A stretch of 9,402 bases of DNA from Ilumatobacteraceae bacterium. Lineage in GTDB: Bacteria > Actinomycetota > Acidimicrobiia > Acidimicrobiales > Ilumatobacteraceae. The stretch lies in contig SKSP01000161.1 in NCBI GenBank assembly GCA_007122945.1, positions 1 through 9,402 of the forward strand, in the 5' to 3' direction. The notes under the pieces were generated by a model, which did not search any database, had not been told where the DNA came from, and saw only the letters and a program-made list of their open reading frames with translations. The translations under genes and the position numbers were made by a program. Every line of letters starts with the position of its first letter. Positions within the stretch are counted from its first letter, which is position 1. Shown here piece by piece: positions 1 through 8,843 of the stretch.

Positions 1-2025
<2,025 letters not shown>

Positions 2026-2036
2026 GGTGTCTAGTG

Positions 2037-2042
2037 CCTCCT
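2037..2042 (-). promoter_or_regulatory. Shine-Dalgarno sequence of hppA
   Basis: On the minus strand this reads AGGAGG, a perfect anti-16S match 11 nt before the GTG start at 2025. The spacer is slightly long, but no alternative in-frame start lies closer because TAG occurs in frame just upstream. The motif sits within a small inverted repeat, CTAG-N6-CTAG (2031-2034 and 2041-2044), that could form a weak hairpin over the site. Confidence 0.7.
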
Positions 2043-2161
2043 AGTCGACAAAAGGTCGCTCCATGATGGTCGGTCAGGTGCCCGCGACACCAAACCCGCT
2101 CGTCGATGACTCGTGACCGGCGTGACACGGGGACGATTACGACCCCCTGTGGACGGAGGGG

Positions 2162-2167
2162 TAGCTT
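2162..2167 (+). promoter_or_regulatory. Possible -10 element for a leaderless sdhCAB transcript
   Basis: TAGCTT fits the actinobacterial TANNNT -10 consensus and lies 7 nt before the sdhC ATG, so transcription could begin at the start codon. No good -35 is seen; a weak TTACGA occurs at 2137-2142 with a long 19-nt spacer. A competing reading is that GGAGGG at 2155-2160 is a Shine-Dalgarno sequence, although its 14-nt spacing is long. Confidence 0.35.
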
Positions 2168-2174
2168 CGGTCAC

Positions 2175-2945
2175 ATGGCACAGACGTTCAGCCGCGGTCC
2201 GGTCAGCGGGACCGCTGTGAAGCAGGACGGCAAGCGCAAGCCGTTCCTGCTCGACCTGTACTCGACGGCGGTCGGCAAGAAGTACGTGATGGCGATCACG
2301 GGGATCCTGCTGCTCGGGTTCGTGATCGCCCACATGGTCGGCAACCTGAAGCTGTACCAGGGCCGCACCGGGCCCGGCGTGTACGCGATGGACGAGTACG
2401 CCGTCTGGCTGAAGAACCTGCTCTACCCGGCGTTCCCCGAGTCCGGTGTGCTGTGGCTGATGCGCAGCGGCCTGATCGTCGCCGTCCTGCTCCACATCCA
2501 CGCCGCGTACGGGCTGACGATCATCAACCGCAAGGCCCGCTCGGTGAAGTACCAGTCGTCCCGCGACTACGAGGTCGCCAACTTCGCCAGCCGCACGATG
2601 CGCTGGACGGGCATCATCGTGGCGCTGTTCGTCGTCTGGCACCTCGCCGACTTCACGTTCGGCTGGGTGAACCCGAACTTCATCTCCGGTGAGGTCCACC
2701 TCAGCGTCGTGGCGAGCTTCCAGCGGGTGCCGGTCTCGATCTTCTACATCGTCGCCAACATCGCCCTCGGCATCCACCTGTTCCACGGCGTCTGGAGCCT
2801 GTTCCAGTCGATGGGGTGGAACAACCCGCGCTTCAACGTCTGGCGCCGGTACCTGGCGACCGCGATCGCCACGGTGATCGTCGTCGGCAACGTGTCGTTC
2901 CCGATCGCCGTGCTCGCCGGCATCATCGACCATCCGGCCGCCTGA
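2175..2945 (+). CDS. sdhC: Succinate dehydrogenase cytochrome b subunit (fused five-helix membrane anchor)
   Basis: This is the membrane anchor of succinate:quinone oxidoreductase. It holds heme b and the quinone site and docks SdhAB on the cytoplasmic face. The 256-residue product shows five hydrophobic segments (about 35-57, 92-114, 143-163, 187-210 and 226-248), the pattern of the single-subunit cytochrome b558 family in Bacillus and of mycobacterial Sdh1. Histidines lie one per helix in the first four: H53 in IAHMVGN, H107/H109 in LLHIHAAYG, H156 in WHLADF, and H201/H204 in IHLFHG. This matches four axial ligands for two hemes, and such di-heme enzymes usually work with menaquinone. HMVGNLKLYQG is a strong family signature. 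I chose ATG 2175 over the in-frame ATG at 2106 because the extra 23 residues are arginine-rich and unlike the family, and because the earlier start has no ribosome site. It is first in an operon with sdhA, with a 31-nt gap. Confidence 0.95.
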   Translation: MAQTFSRGPVSGTAVKQDGKRKPFLLDLYSTAVGKKYVMAITGILLLGFVIAHMVGNLKLYQGRTGPGVYAMDEYAVWLKNLLYPAFPESGVLWLMRSGLIVAVLLHIHAAYGLTIINRKARSVKYQSSRDYEVANFASRTMRWTGIIVALFVVWHLADFTFGWVNPNFISGEVHLSVVASFQRVPVSIFYIVANIALGIHLFHGVWSLFQSMGWNNPRFNVWRRYLATAIATVIVVGNVSFPIAVLAGIIDHPAA

Positions 2946-2976
2946 CCCCCGCCCGATCGACAGAGAGGCATCGCCC

Positions 2977-4899
2977 ATGAGCATCGAACTCGACGCCAAG
3001 ATCCCCGAGGGGCCGCTCGCCGACAAGTGGGACAACTACAAAGAGCACGAGAAGCTCGTCAACCCGGCGAACAAGCGCAAGTTCAAGATCATCGTCGTCG
3101 GAACCGGCCTGGCCGGTGCGTCGGCGTGCGCGACGCTCGCCGAGCTCGGGTACCAGGTCGAGGCGTTCACGTTCCACGACTCGCCCCGCCGGGCCCACTC
3201 GATCGCCGCCCAGGGCGGCATCAACGCGGCGAAGAACTACCGCGGCGACGGCGACTCGATCAACCGTCTCTTCCACGACACGATCAAGGGCGGCGACTTC
3301 CGCGCCCGTGAGGCCAACGTCCATCGTCTCGCCCAGGTCTCGGTCGACATCATCGACCAGATGGTCGCCCAGGGCGTGCCGTTCGCCCGCGAGTACGGCG
3401 GCCTGCTCGACAACCGCAGCTTCGGCGGCGCCCAGGTGAGCCGGACGTTCTACGCCCGCGGCCAGACCGGCCAGCAGCTGCTGCTCGGCGCGTACCAGCA
3501 GATGGCCCGCCAGGTCGGTCTCGGCAACGTCAAGCTGTGGAACCGGATGGAGCTCGTCGACGTCGTCGTGGTCGACGGGCGTTGCGCCGGGATCGTGACC
3601 CGCGACCTGATGACCGGCGAGGTGTCGTCGCACTCGGCCCACGCCGTGGTGCTCGCCACCGGCGGCTACGGCAACGCGTTCTTCCTCTCCACCAACGCCA
3701 TGACCTGCAACGTGACGGCGGCCTGGCGGGCGCACCGCAAGGGCGCGCTGTTCGCCAATCCGTGTTACACCCAGATCCACCCCACCTGCATCCCGCAGGC
3801 CGACGACTTCCAGTCGAAGCTCACGCTCATGTCGGAGTCGCTGCGCAACGACGGGCGGGTGTGGGTGCCGGAGAACCCCGACGACACCCGCTCGCCCGAC
3901 CAGATCCCCGAGGCCGAGCGCGACTACATCCTCGAGCGGCTGTACCCGAGCTACGGCAACCTCGCGCCGCGCGACATCTCGTCACGCGCCGCCAAGCGCG
4001 CCGTCGACTCCGGCCGCGGCGTCGGCCCCCTGAAGAACGGGGTGTACCTCGACTTCTCCGACGCGATCGGCCGGCTCGGCAAGTCGGTCGTCGAGGAGCG
4101 CTACGGGAACCTGTTCGACATGTACCGGCAGATCACCGGCGAGAACCCCTACGAGGTCCCGATGCGGATCTACCCGGCGTCGCACTACACGATGGGCGGC
4201 ATCTGGGTGGACTACGAGCTGATGACCACGATCCCGGGGCTGTACGCCGCGGGCGAGGCGAACTTCTCCGACCACGGCGCCAACCGTCTCGGTGCATCGG
4301 CGCTGATGCAGGGCCTCGCCGACGGCTACTTCGTGCTGCCGTACACGATCTCCAACTACCTCGCCCCGTTCCTGAACAAGCCGATCCCCGACACCTCCCA
4401 CGAGGCGTTCGGGGTGGCCGAGCAGCAGGCCCGCGACCGCTTCGCCCGGTTCCTGTCGATCGGTGGCACCCGCTCGCCGGACTACTTCCACCGCGAGCTC
4501 GGCAAGATCATCTGGGACTACTGCGGCATGGAGCGCAACCGGCAGGGTCTCGAGAAGGCGCTGTCGGAGATCCCCGCCCTGTACGACGAGTTCCAGAAGG
4601 ACCTGCGCGTCACCGGCGACGGTGAGAGCACGAACCAGACCCTCGAGAAGGCCGGCCGAGTGGAGGACTTCTTCGAGCTCGGGATGCTCATGTGCCACGA
4701 CGCCCTCGACCGCGAGGAGAGCTGCGGCGGGCACTTCCGTTCCGAGCACCAGACCGAGGAGGGCGAGGCCTTGCGCGACGACGACAACTTCGCCCACGTG
4801 TCGGCCTGGGAGTGGACGGGGGATCCCGCCCGCCCGAACCTCCACGAAGAAGCCCTCGTGTACGAAGAAGTCCAGCTGCAGACCCGGAGCTACAAGTGA
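2977..4899 (+). CDS. sdhA: Succinate dehydrogenase flavoprotein subunit
   Basis: This is the catalytic subunit that oxidises succinate to fumarate and reduces covalently bound FAD on the cytoplasmic side of the membrane. The 640-residue length fits the mycobacterial Sdh1 type. The N-terminal FAD-binding fold shows VGTGLAGASA at 41-50. H74 in RRAHSIAAQGG is the expected 8-alpha-histidyl FAD attachment residue. The substrate site appears complete: H268 in QIHPTC, R332 in PRDISSRA (proton-shuttling arginine), H403 in SHYTMGG and R437 in GANRLGASAL. E427 in AAGEANF should contact FAD. The C-terminal helical domain from about 475 onward includes the usual ESCGGHFRSEH segment. An AGAGAGG ribosome site at 2962-2968 lies 8 nt before the ATG. 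The stop overlaps the sdhB start by 4 nt (GTGA), implying translational coupling. Confidence 0.98.
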   Translation: MSIELDAKIPEGPLADKWDNYKEHEKLVNPANKRKFKIIVVGTGLAGASACATLAELGYQVEAFTFHDSPRRAHSIAAQGGINAAKNYRGDGDSINRLFHDTIKGGDFRAREANVHRLAQVSVDIIDQMVAQGVPFAREYGGLLDNRSFGGAQVSRTFYARGQTGQQLLLGAYQQMARQVGLGNVKLWNRMELVDVVVVDGRCAGIVTRDLMTGEVSSHSAHAVVLATGGYGNAFFLSTNAMTCNVTAAWRAHRKGALFANPCYTQIHPTCIPQADDFQSKLTLMSESLRNDGRVWVPENPDDTRSPDQIPEAERDYILERLYPSYGNLAPRDISSRAAKRAVDSGRGVGPLKNGVYLDFSDAIGRLGKSVVEERYGNLFDMYRQITGENPYEVPMRIYPASHYTMGGIWVDYELMTTIPGLYAAGEANFSDHGANRLGASALMQGLADGYFVLPYTISNYLAPFLNKPIPDTSHEAFGVAEQQARDRFARFLSIGGTRSPDYFHRELGKIIWDYCGMERNRQGLEKALSEIPALYDEFQKDLRVTGDGESTNQTLEKAGRVEDFFELGMLMCHDALDREESCGGHFRSEHQTEEGEALRDDDNFAHVSAWEWTGDPARPNLHEEALVYEEVQLQTRSYK

Positions 4900-5684
4900 C
4901 CACACAGAACCACGGCACGCTGACGAACCTCACGCTCGAGATCTGGCGCCAGACGGGCCCCGACGATCCGGGTCGCTTCGTGACCTACGAGATCCCCGAG
5001 ATCAGCGACGGGGCGTCGTTCCTCGAGATGCTCGACATCTTGAACGAGCGGCTGATCGAGGCCGGCGAGGAAGCGGTCGTGTTCGACCACGACTGCCGCG
5101 AGGGCATCTGCGGCACGTGCTCGCTGATGATCGACGGTCGCGCCCACGGCCCCCAACGCGGCACCGCCACGTGCCAGCTGCACATGCGGACGTTCTCCAG
5201 CGGCGACACGATCGTCATCGAGCCGTTCCGGGCCAGCTCGTTCCCGGTCATCAAGGACCTGATGGTCGACCGCGCGGCGTTCGACCGGATCGTCGAGGTC
5301 GGCGGGTTCATCTCGGCCGCCACCGGTGGCGCGCCCGACGGCAACCTGATCCCGATCCCCAAGCCCGTCGCCGACGCGGCGATGGACGCCGCGGCCTGCA
5401 TCGGATGCGGTGCGTGCGTGGCGGCGTGCCCGAACGGTGCCGCCAGCCTGTTCACCGGCGCCAAGCTGGCCCACCTCAACCTCCTGCCCCAGGGCCAGGC
5501 CGAGCGCTTCAAGCGCACCGAGGCGATGGTCGAGACGATGGAGGAGCACTTCGGTTCGTGCACGAACCACGGCGAATGCGAGGCCGCCTGCCCGAAGTCG
5601 ATCTCGATCGACGTGATCGCCGTGATGAACGCCGACTACCGCAAGGCCAAGTTCAAGAACCGCAAGTCCCTCAGCCGCGTCTGA
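4896..5684 (+). CDS. sdhB: Succinate dehydrogenase iron-sulfur subunit
   Basis: This subunit carries electrons from the SdhA flavin to quinone in the SdhC anchor through three iron-sulfur clusters. In the 262-residue product the N-terminal ferredoxin-like domain has the [2Fe-2S] ligands C67, C72, C75 (DCREGICGTC) and C93. The C-terminal domain has C168, C171, C174 with C232 for [4Fe-4S], and C178, C222, C228 for the [3Fe-4S] cluster, so no ligand is missing. The start is GTG at 4896, overlapping the sdhA stop as GTGA, with GGAG at 4886-4889 as ribosome site 6 nt upstream. Longer in-frame readings would lie inside sdhA. It is last in sdhCAB; the C-A-B order resembles mycobacterial Sdh1 (Rv0249c-Rv0247c). 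Confidence 0.97.
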   Translation: MTTQNHGTLTNLTLEIWRQTGPDDPGRFVTYEIPEISDGASFLEMLDILNERLIEAGEEAVVFDHDCREGICGTCSLMIDGRAHGPQRGTATCQLHMRTFSSGDTIVIEPFRASSFPVIKDLMVDRAAFDRIVEVGGFISAATGGAPDGNLIPIPKPVADAAMDAAACIGCGACVAACPNGAASLFTGAKLAHLNLLPQGQAERFKRTEAMVETMEEHFGSCTNHGECEAACPKSISIDVIAVMNADYRKAKFKNRKSLSRV

Positions 5685-5742
5685 CGCGATCGCGGACCGG
5701 CCTCCGGTCACCTCCCGGGTTCCGTGGTGGATCACGTCCACC
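5685..5742. terminator. Palindrome-rich convergent gap, possible bidirectional terminator
   Basis: Between the stop of sdhB and the stop of the opposing GH2 gene lie three compact inverted repeats: the perfect 10-bp palindrome CGCGATCGCG at 5685-5694, GACCGG-CCT-CCGGTC at 5695-5709 (6-bp stem, 3-nt loop), and GGTGGA-TCACG-TCCACC at 5726-5742 (6-bp stem, 5-nt loop). None is followed by a T-tract, so this is not a textbook intrinsic terminator, but the convergent position and stacked hairpins suit transcript ending in a high-GC genome. Confidence 0.4.
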
Positions 5743-5769
5743 CGGTGATCACGGACGTCGTCTCAACCG

Positions 5770-7896
5770 TCAGGTGGGGAGGACGGTGACGGCGGTGGTG
5801 TAGGTGTTGGTGGCGGTGAGGTCGCCGCTCGTGAGGCGGAGGTCGAACGCGAGCGGGCCGAGCGTGTCGGGGACCTCGAGGCGGAGCCGGCCGGCGCGGA
5901 TGCACTCGTCGGGGGGCACGTCGCCGGCGAAGGACCAACGTCGCGTCCCGCCGTTCCACGTGGCGGTGACGTGCACGACCGCCGGCGCGAGCTCGGTCCG
6001 CATGTCGTTGACGACGTGGACGTCGAGATCGAGCCGCTCGCCGGGGATCACGACGTCGGGTGGGCGATCGGCGACGACGATCACGGGCGCGCACGCCGCC
6101 GCGAGCGCGTGGTACGCCGGCTTGGGCCGCCGCTCGTGGTCGAGCAGCGAGAACGACACCGCCGGCGCCGGGTCGTTGAGGGCGTACACGCAGAACCCGC
6201 CGGTCGGCCGGTACTTGAGCCGCCGCAGCGTCTCGACGTGGTGGCGGACGAGCTCGGCCTGGTAGGCCTGGGTCGCCCGCCGCCAGTCGTCGAACGTGGC
6301 GTGCTGGTCGGGCGGCACCCGTTCCACCAGTACGTCCACCTCGGCACCCAGCTCGTCGGCCATCTGCTCGAGGTCGAGGTCCGGCCACGTGGAGGTGTCG
6401 ATCCCGACGTCGGTGTCGGGAACCGACTGGGCGCCGAACTCCGACACGAACCGCACGATCCTCGGCAGTCGGCGGGCGACCCGACCGAGGTCGCCCATCT
6501 CGCCGGTGCGCCAGCCGAACGACAGGTGGCTGTCGGTCCCGTCGAGCTGCGGGAGGTGGGGGAGCACCCCCGAGTGCGGCACGCACGGGCGGGTCGCGTC
6601 GGATCGCTCGATCGCCCGCTTGACCCACCGGTCGAGCACCGACCGGTTCCACGAGGGCACCTGCTGGCCGAGGGCCCGTCGCAGGGTGCCGGGTGTGCGG
6701 CGCTCCGGTGGATCGTGCTCGTCCCCCGGATCGTCGTGGGCGATCCACATCACGATCGAGGGGTGGTGACCGAGGAGGTCGACCATGCCGCGAGCCTGCT
6801 CGACGGCCTGGCCGCGCACCGATCGGGCGTACCGGCCCGACAGCGGGAAGTCCTGGATCAGCACGACGCCGAGCTCGTCGGCCGCCTCGTACAGCTCGGG
6901 CCGGGCGACGTGACCGTGCACCCGCAGCAGGTCGAGACCGGCATCGACCGCGGCCTCCACGTCGGCGCGCACCCGGGCCCCCGAGGCGGTCGCGGGGGTG
7001 AGGGTCGTCGGCAGCAGGTCGGCGCCCTTGAGGAACATCCGCTCGCCGTTGACCGAGCAGGTCCAGCGGTTCCAGGCGACCTCGCGGAGACCGGTGCGGC
7101 GCGTGGCGCGGTCGCTCGTGGCGCCGTCGACGACGACCTCGACGGTCACGTCCGTGAGCGCTTGGTCCCCGAGCGTCCGGGGCCACCACAGCCGTGGCTG
7201 CTCGATGTCGAGGCTCCAGTCGATGTCGTTCAGCCCGGCGGCGACCGTCCGTTCCGTCTCGGCGACCGGGCGGCCGTCGACGAGCGTGCGGATGCGCACC
7301 CGCCCACGATCCTCGCAGTCGAGCGAGGCGTCGAGGACCAGGTGCGCCCGCTCGGCGTCGGCGTCGCGGCAGAGCACGCGGTATCGATCGATACGGACCG
7401 GGCCGGTGTCGAGCACCCGCACGGGTGCCCAGATGCCTCCCGGGTTGGCGAGCGAGGCCGGCCCGGTGTCGGTCTGGTAGGCGCCCGTGACCACCCGGTT
7501 GCGACCGTCGGCCGACGGGCACGCGACCTCGACGGCCAACGTGTGCGTCTCGCCGAGCCGGGAGAGTGGCGTGATCTCGAACGTGTGCGGGACGAAGTAG
7601 CCCTCCGGGTCGCCGAGGTAGGCGCCGTCGAGCCACACGTCGGCCTGGTAGAAGACGCCCTCGAACGTGATCCACCGCCGCCGGCCCGCCGGTGGCGGTG
7701 ACATCGAGAACGAGCGTCGGTAGAGCAACGGTCCGTCGGACCCGGCCAGCGCCGTCTGGTCGCGCCAGTGCCCGGGAACGGGCACCGTGTCCCAGCTGCG
7801 GTCGTCGTGATCGGCCGCGAGCGCGTCGCGTCGCAGATCGTCGTCGGCCGGCGCCACCTTCCAGGTGCCGCTGAGGTCGGCCACGACGCGCTCCAT
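5770..7896 (-). CDS. Glycoside hydrolase family 2 protein with Glu-to-Asp change at the acid/base position
   Basis: This is a cytoplasmic GH2-fold protein of 708 residues; there is no signal peptide. Domains in order are a sugar-binding jelly-roll (about 8-165; LSGTWKV, VPGHW, GVFYQADVWLDGAYLG), an Ig-like sandwich (165-275), a TIM barrel (280-600; NGERMFLKGADLLPT, LLRVHGHV, ELYEAADELGVVLIQDFP, HHPSIVMW) and a C-terminal Ig-like domain (605-708). The retaining nucleophile is probably E486 in VSEFGAQSVP. The acid/base motif, normally N-E after HPSIVxW, reads IAHDDP with D388-D389. Family members cleave beta-mannosides, galactosides or glucuronides; I cannot assign the substrate. ATG 7896 starts just before the conserved fold, has no Shine-Dalgarno sequence and has TACGCT 6 nt upstream, so it may be leaderless. 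An in-frame ATG at 8037 would add 47 residues of unconserved sequence. The gene stands alone, divergent from azlCD. Confidence 0.9.
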   Translation of the reverse strand: MERVVADLSGTWKVAPADDDLRRDALAADHDDRSWDTVPVPGHWRDQTALAGSDGPLLYRRSFSMSPPPAGRRRWITFEGVFYQADVWLDGAYLGDPEGYFVPHTFEITPLSRLGETHTLAVEVACPSADGRNRVVTGAYQTDTGPASLANPGGIWAPVRVLDTGPVRIDRYRVLCRDADAERAHLVLDASLDCEDRGRVRIRTLVDGRPVAETERTVAAGLNDIDWSLDIEQPRLWWPRTLGDQALTDVTVEVVVDGATSDRATRRTGLREVAWNRWTCSVNGERMFLKGADLLPTTLTPATASGARVRADVEAAVDAGLDLLRVHGHVARPELYEAADELGVVLIQDFPLSGRYARSVRGQAVEQARGMVDLLGHHPSIVMWIAHDDPGDEHDPPERRTPGTLRRALGQQVPSWNRSVLDRWVKRAIERSDATRPCVPHSGVLPHLPQLDGTDSHLSFGWRTGEMGDLGRVARRLPRIVRFVSEFGAQSVPDTDVGIDTSTWPDLDLEQMADELGAEVDVLVERVPPDQHATFDDWRRATQAYQAELVRHHVETLRRLKYRPTGGFCVYALNDPAPAVSFSLLDHERRPKPAYHALAAACAPVIVVADRPPDVVIPGERLDLDVHVVNDMRTELAPAVVHVTATWNGGTRRWSFAGDVPPDECIRAGRLRLEVPDTLGPLAFDLRLTSGDLTATNTYTTAVTVLPT

Positions 7897-7902
7897 TCGG
7901 CG

Positions 7903-7908
7903 AGCGTA
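7903..7908 (-). promoter_or_regulatory. Possible -10 element for a leaderless GH2 transcript
   Basis: On the minus strand this is TACGCT, matching TANNNT, ending 6 nt before the ATG at 7896. There is no purine-rich ribosome site in between or just upstream, which favours transcription starting at the A of ATG. No recognisable -35 hexamer is present at 16-18 nt upstream. Confidence 0.35.
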
Positions 7909-8040
7909 CCGAGCATCCTGTGACGGGCATCCCGTAGGGGTCGTGTCGTGCGGGGCCGCGACGGCCAGCGATCCCGACGGAGGGCGGGGAGAGGGTGGTG
8001 CCGCCACCAGGCACCCGTTCGCGACCGAGCGGGCCACCGG

Positions 8041-8046
8041 TACCCT
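8041..8046 (+). promoter_or_regulatory. Possible -10 element for a leaderless azlCD transcript
   Basis: TACCCT matches TANNNT and lies 8 nt before the azlC ATG at 8055. No Shine-Dalgarno sequence precedes the start. A weak TTCGCG at 8018-8023, 17 nt upstream, is the only -35 candidate. Confidence 0.3.
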
Positions 8047-8054
8047 CCTGGCCG

Positions 8055-8843
8055 ATGAACGCCGCCTCGAACCGACGCTCGGCGACGTTCGATGGGCGGC
8101 GGTCCGCGCTGTTCGACCGGACGGCTCTCGCCGACGGGTTGCCGCTGTTCGTGCCGGCGATCCCGTTCGGGTTCGTGGTCGGGGTGGCGGTCGTCGAGTC
8201 CGAGATGCCCGCCGTCGTCGGGTGGTCGACCTCGCTGACGATCTTCGCCGGCGCGTCGCAGCTCGCGACCGTCACGCTCGCCGGGGTGGCGAGCGTGTGG
8301 GCGGTCGTCGTCGCTGCGCTCGTCATCAACAGCCGTCACGTGATGTACAGCGCGGCGATGGCGCCGACGTTCCGGCAGCAGCCGCGCTGGTTCCGGTGGC
8401 TCGCCCCGTTCGTGCTGATCGACCAGGTGTTCGCGTTGGTCGCGATGCGGACCGATCGCGATCCGACAGCGTTCCGGCGCTACTACCTCAGCCTCGGCGC
8501 GTTCTTGTACGTGGCGTGGGCCGGTGCGGTCACGCTGGGCATGGCGATCGGTCCGGCGGTCCCGACGGAGTGGCGGCTCGATGTCGCGCCGGCAGTGATG
8601 TTCACCGGTCTCGTCGTGGTGTCCCTGGAACGTTCTCCGGCCGTGGTCGCAGCTGTCGTGGCGGCCGTCGTCGGCCTCCTCGCGGCGGGTCTGCCCGATC
8701 GTCTCGGGATCGTGGTCGGTGCGTCCGCCGGGGTGTTCGCCGGCGCGATCGCCGAGACGCGGCGCGCGCGCCGGGCGGGGGACGTGGCGGTCGACCCGGA
8801 TCCGGGTCGCGGTGGGTTCACCGGTGTCGGGGGCGGCGGATGA
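8055..8843 (+). CDS. azlC: AzlC family branched-chain amino acid exporter, large subunit
   Basis: This is the large membrane subunit of the AzlCD/BrnFE exporter, which expels branched-chain amino acids or close analogues using the membrane gradient. The 262-residue product has the expected run of hydrophobic segments from about residue 28 to 234. It carries the family signatures FVPAIPFGFVVG at 32-43, TIFAGASQLATVTLAG at 62-77, INSRHVMYSAAMAP at 91-104 and a LIDQVFALVA helix at 121-130, which corresponds to the usual DE-tFaL motif. The tail after 235 is hydrophilic and Gly/Asp-rich. I chose ATG 8055 because it precedes the conserved core; the in-frame ATG at 7995 would add a Pro/Arg-rich stretch and occupy the divergent promoter region. 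The stop overlaps azlD by 4 nt (ATGA), so the two subunits are translationally coupled. No Lrp-type regulator is adjacent in the window. Confidence 0.93.
   Translation: MNAASNRRSATFDGRRSALFDRTALADGLPLFVPAIPFGFVVGVAVVESEMPAVVGWSTSLTIFAGASQLATVTLAGVASVWAVVVAALVINSRHVMYSAAMAPTFRQQPRWFRWLAPFVLIDQVFALVAMRTDRDPTAFRRYYLSLGAFLYVAWAGAVTLGMAIGPAVPTEWRLDVAPAVMFTGLVVVSLERSPAVVAAVVAAVVGLLAAGLPDRLGIVVGASAGVFAGAIAETRRARRAGDVAVDPDPGRGGFTGVGGGG

Larger units (their letters stand above)
2026..2174. promoter_or_regulatory. Divergent intergenic region between hppA and sdhC
   Basis: These 149 bp must hold the promoters of both hppA (leftward) and the sdhCAB operon (rightward). Visible elements are the hppA Shine-Dalgarno sequence, an imperfect inverted repeat at 2077-2091 (GGTGCC/GACACC around a CGC loop, with one G-U pair) and the sdhC start-proximal TAGCTT. 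I find no convincing -35/-10 pair for hppA. No gene is supported inside it. Confidence 0.6.
7897..8054. promoter_or_regulatory. Divergent intergenic region between the GH2 gene and azlC
   Basis: These 158 bp drive two divergent units. Each start codon has a TANNNT-like hexamer close upstream and no clear Shine-Dalgarno sequence. On the GH2 side GGATGC is repeated directly with 8 nt between copies (minus strand, roughly 7913-7932), a possible but unproven regulator half-site pair. I see no small gene here. Confidence 0.5.

Noticed and set aside
2031..5741. Long minus-strand frames opposite sdhCAB (2031-3035, 2923-3780, 3982-4905, 4890-5741)
   Set aside because: All are antisense frames rich in Val/Asp/Arg/His with no family signature. 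They overlap fully recognised Sdh subunits.
7955..7974. Short GC repeats (GTCGTGTCGTG, GGCC-GCGAC-GGCC) in the divergent region suggesting an operator
   Set aside because: They are too short and too likely by chance at this GC content to call a site without comparative data.
7897..8037. Upstream ATG (8037) giving a 755-residue GH2 protein
   Set aside because: The added 47 residues are Pro/Arg/Ala-rich, lack a clear signal peptide and are unlike the family. They would occupy most of the divergent promoter region.
5732..8329. 865-codon open frame on the minus strand over the GH2 gene, and a 576-codon plus-strand frame at 5971-7701
   Set aside because: Both are Arg/Pro/Gly-rich shadow frames created by GC bias. 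The GH2 frame at 5770-7896 has clear domain motifs.
7865..8839. Upstream extension of the azlD frame through azlC as one 432-residue protein
   Set aside because: The part before 8840 is an arginine-rich out-of-frame reading of azlC. The AzlD family begins at the ATG overlapping the azlC stop.
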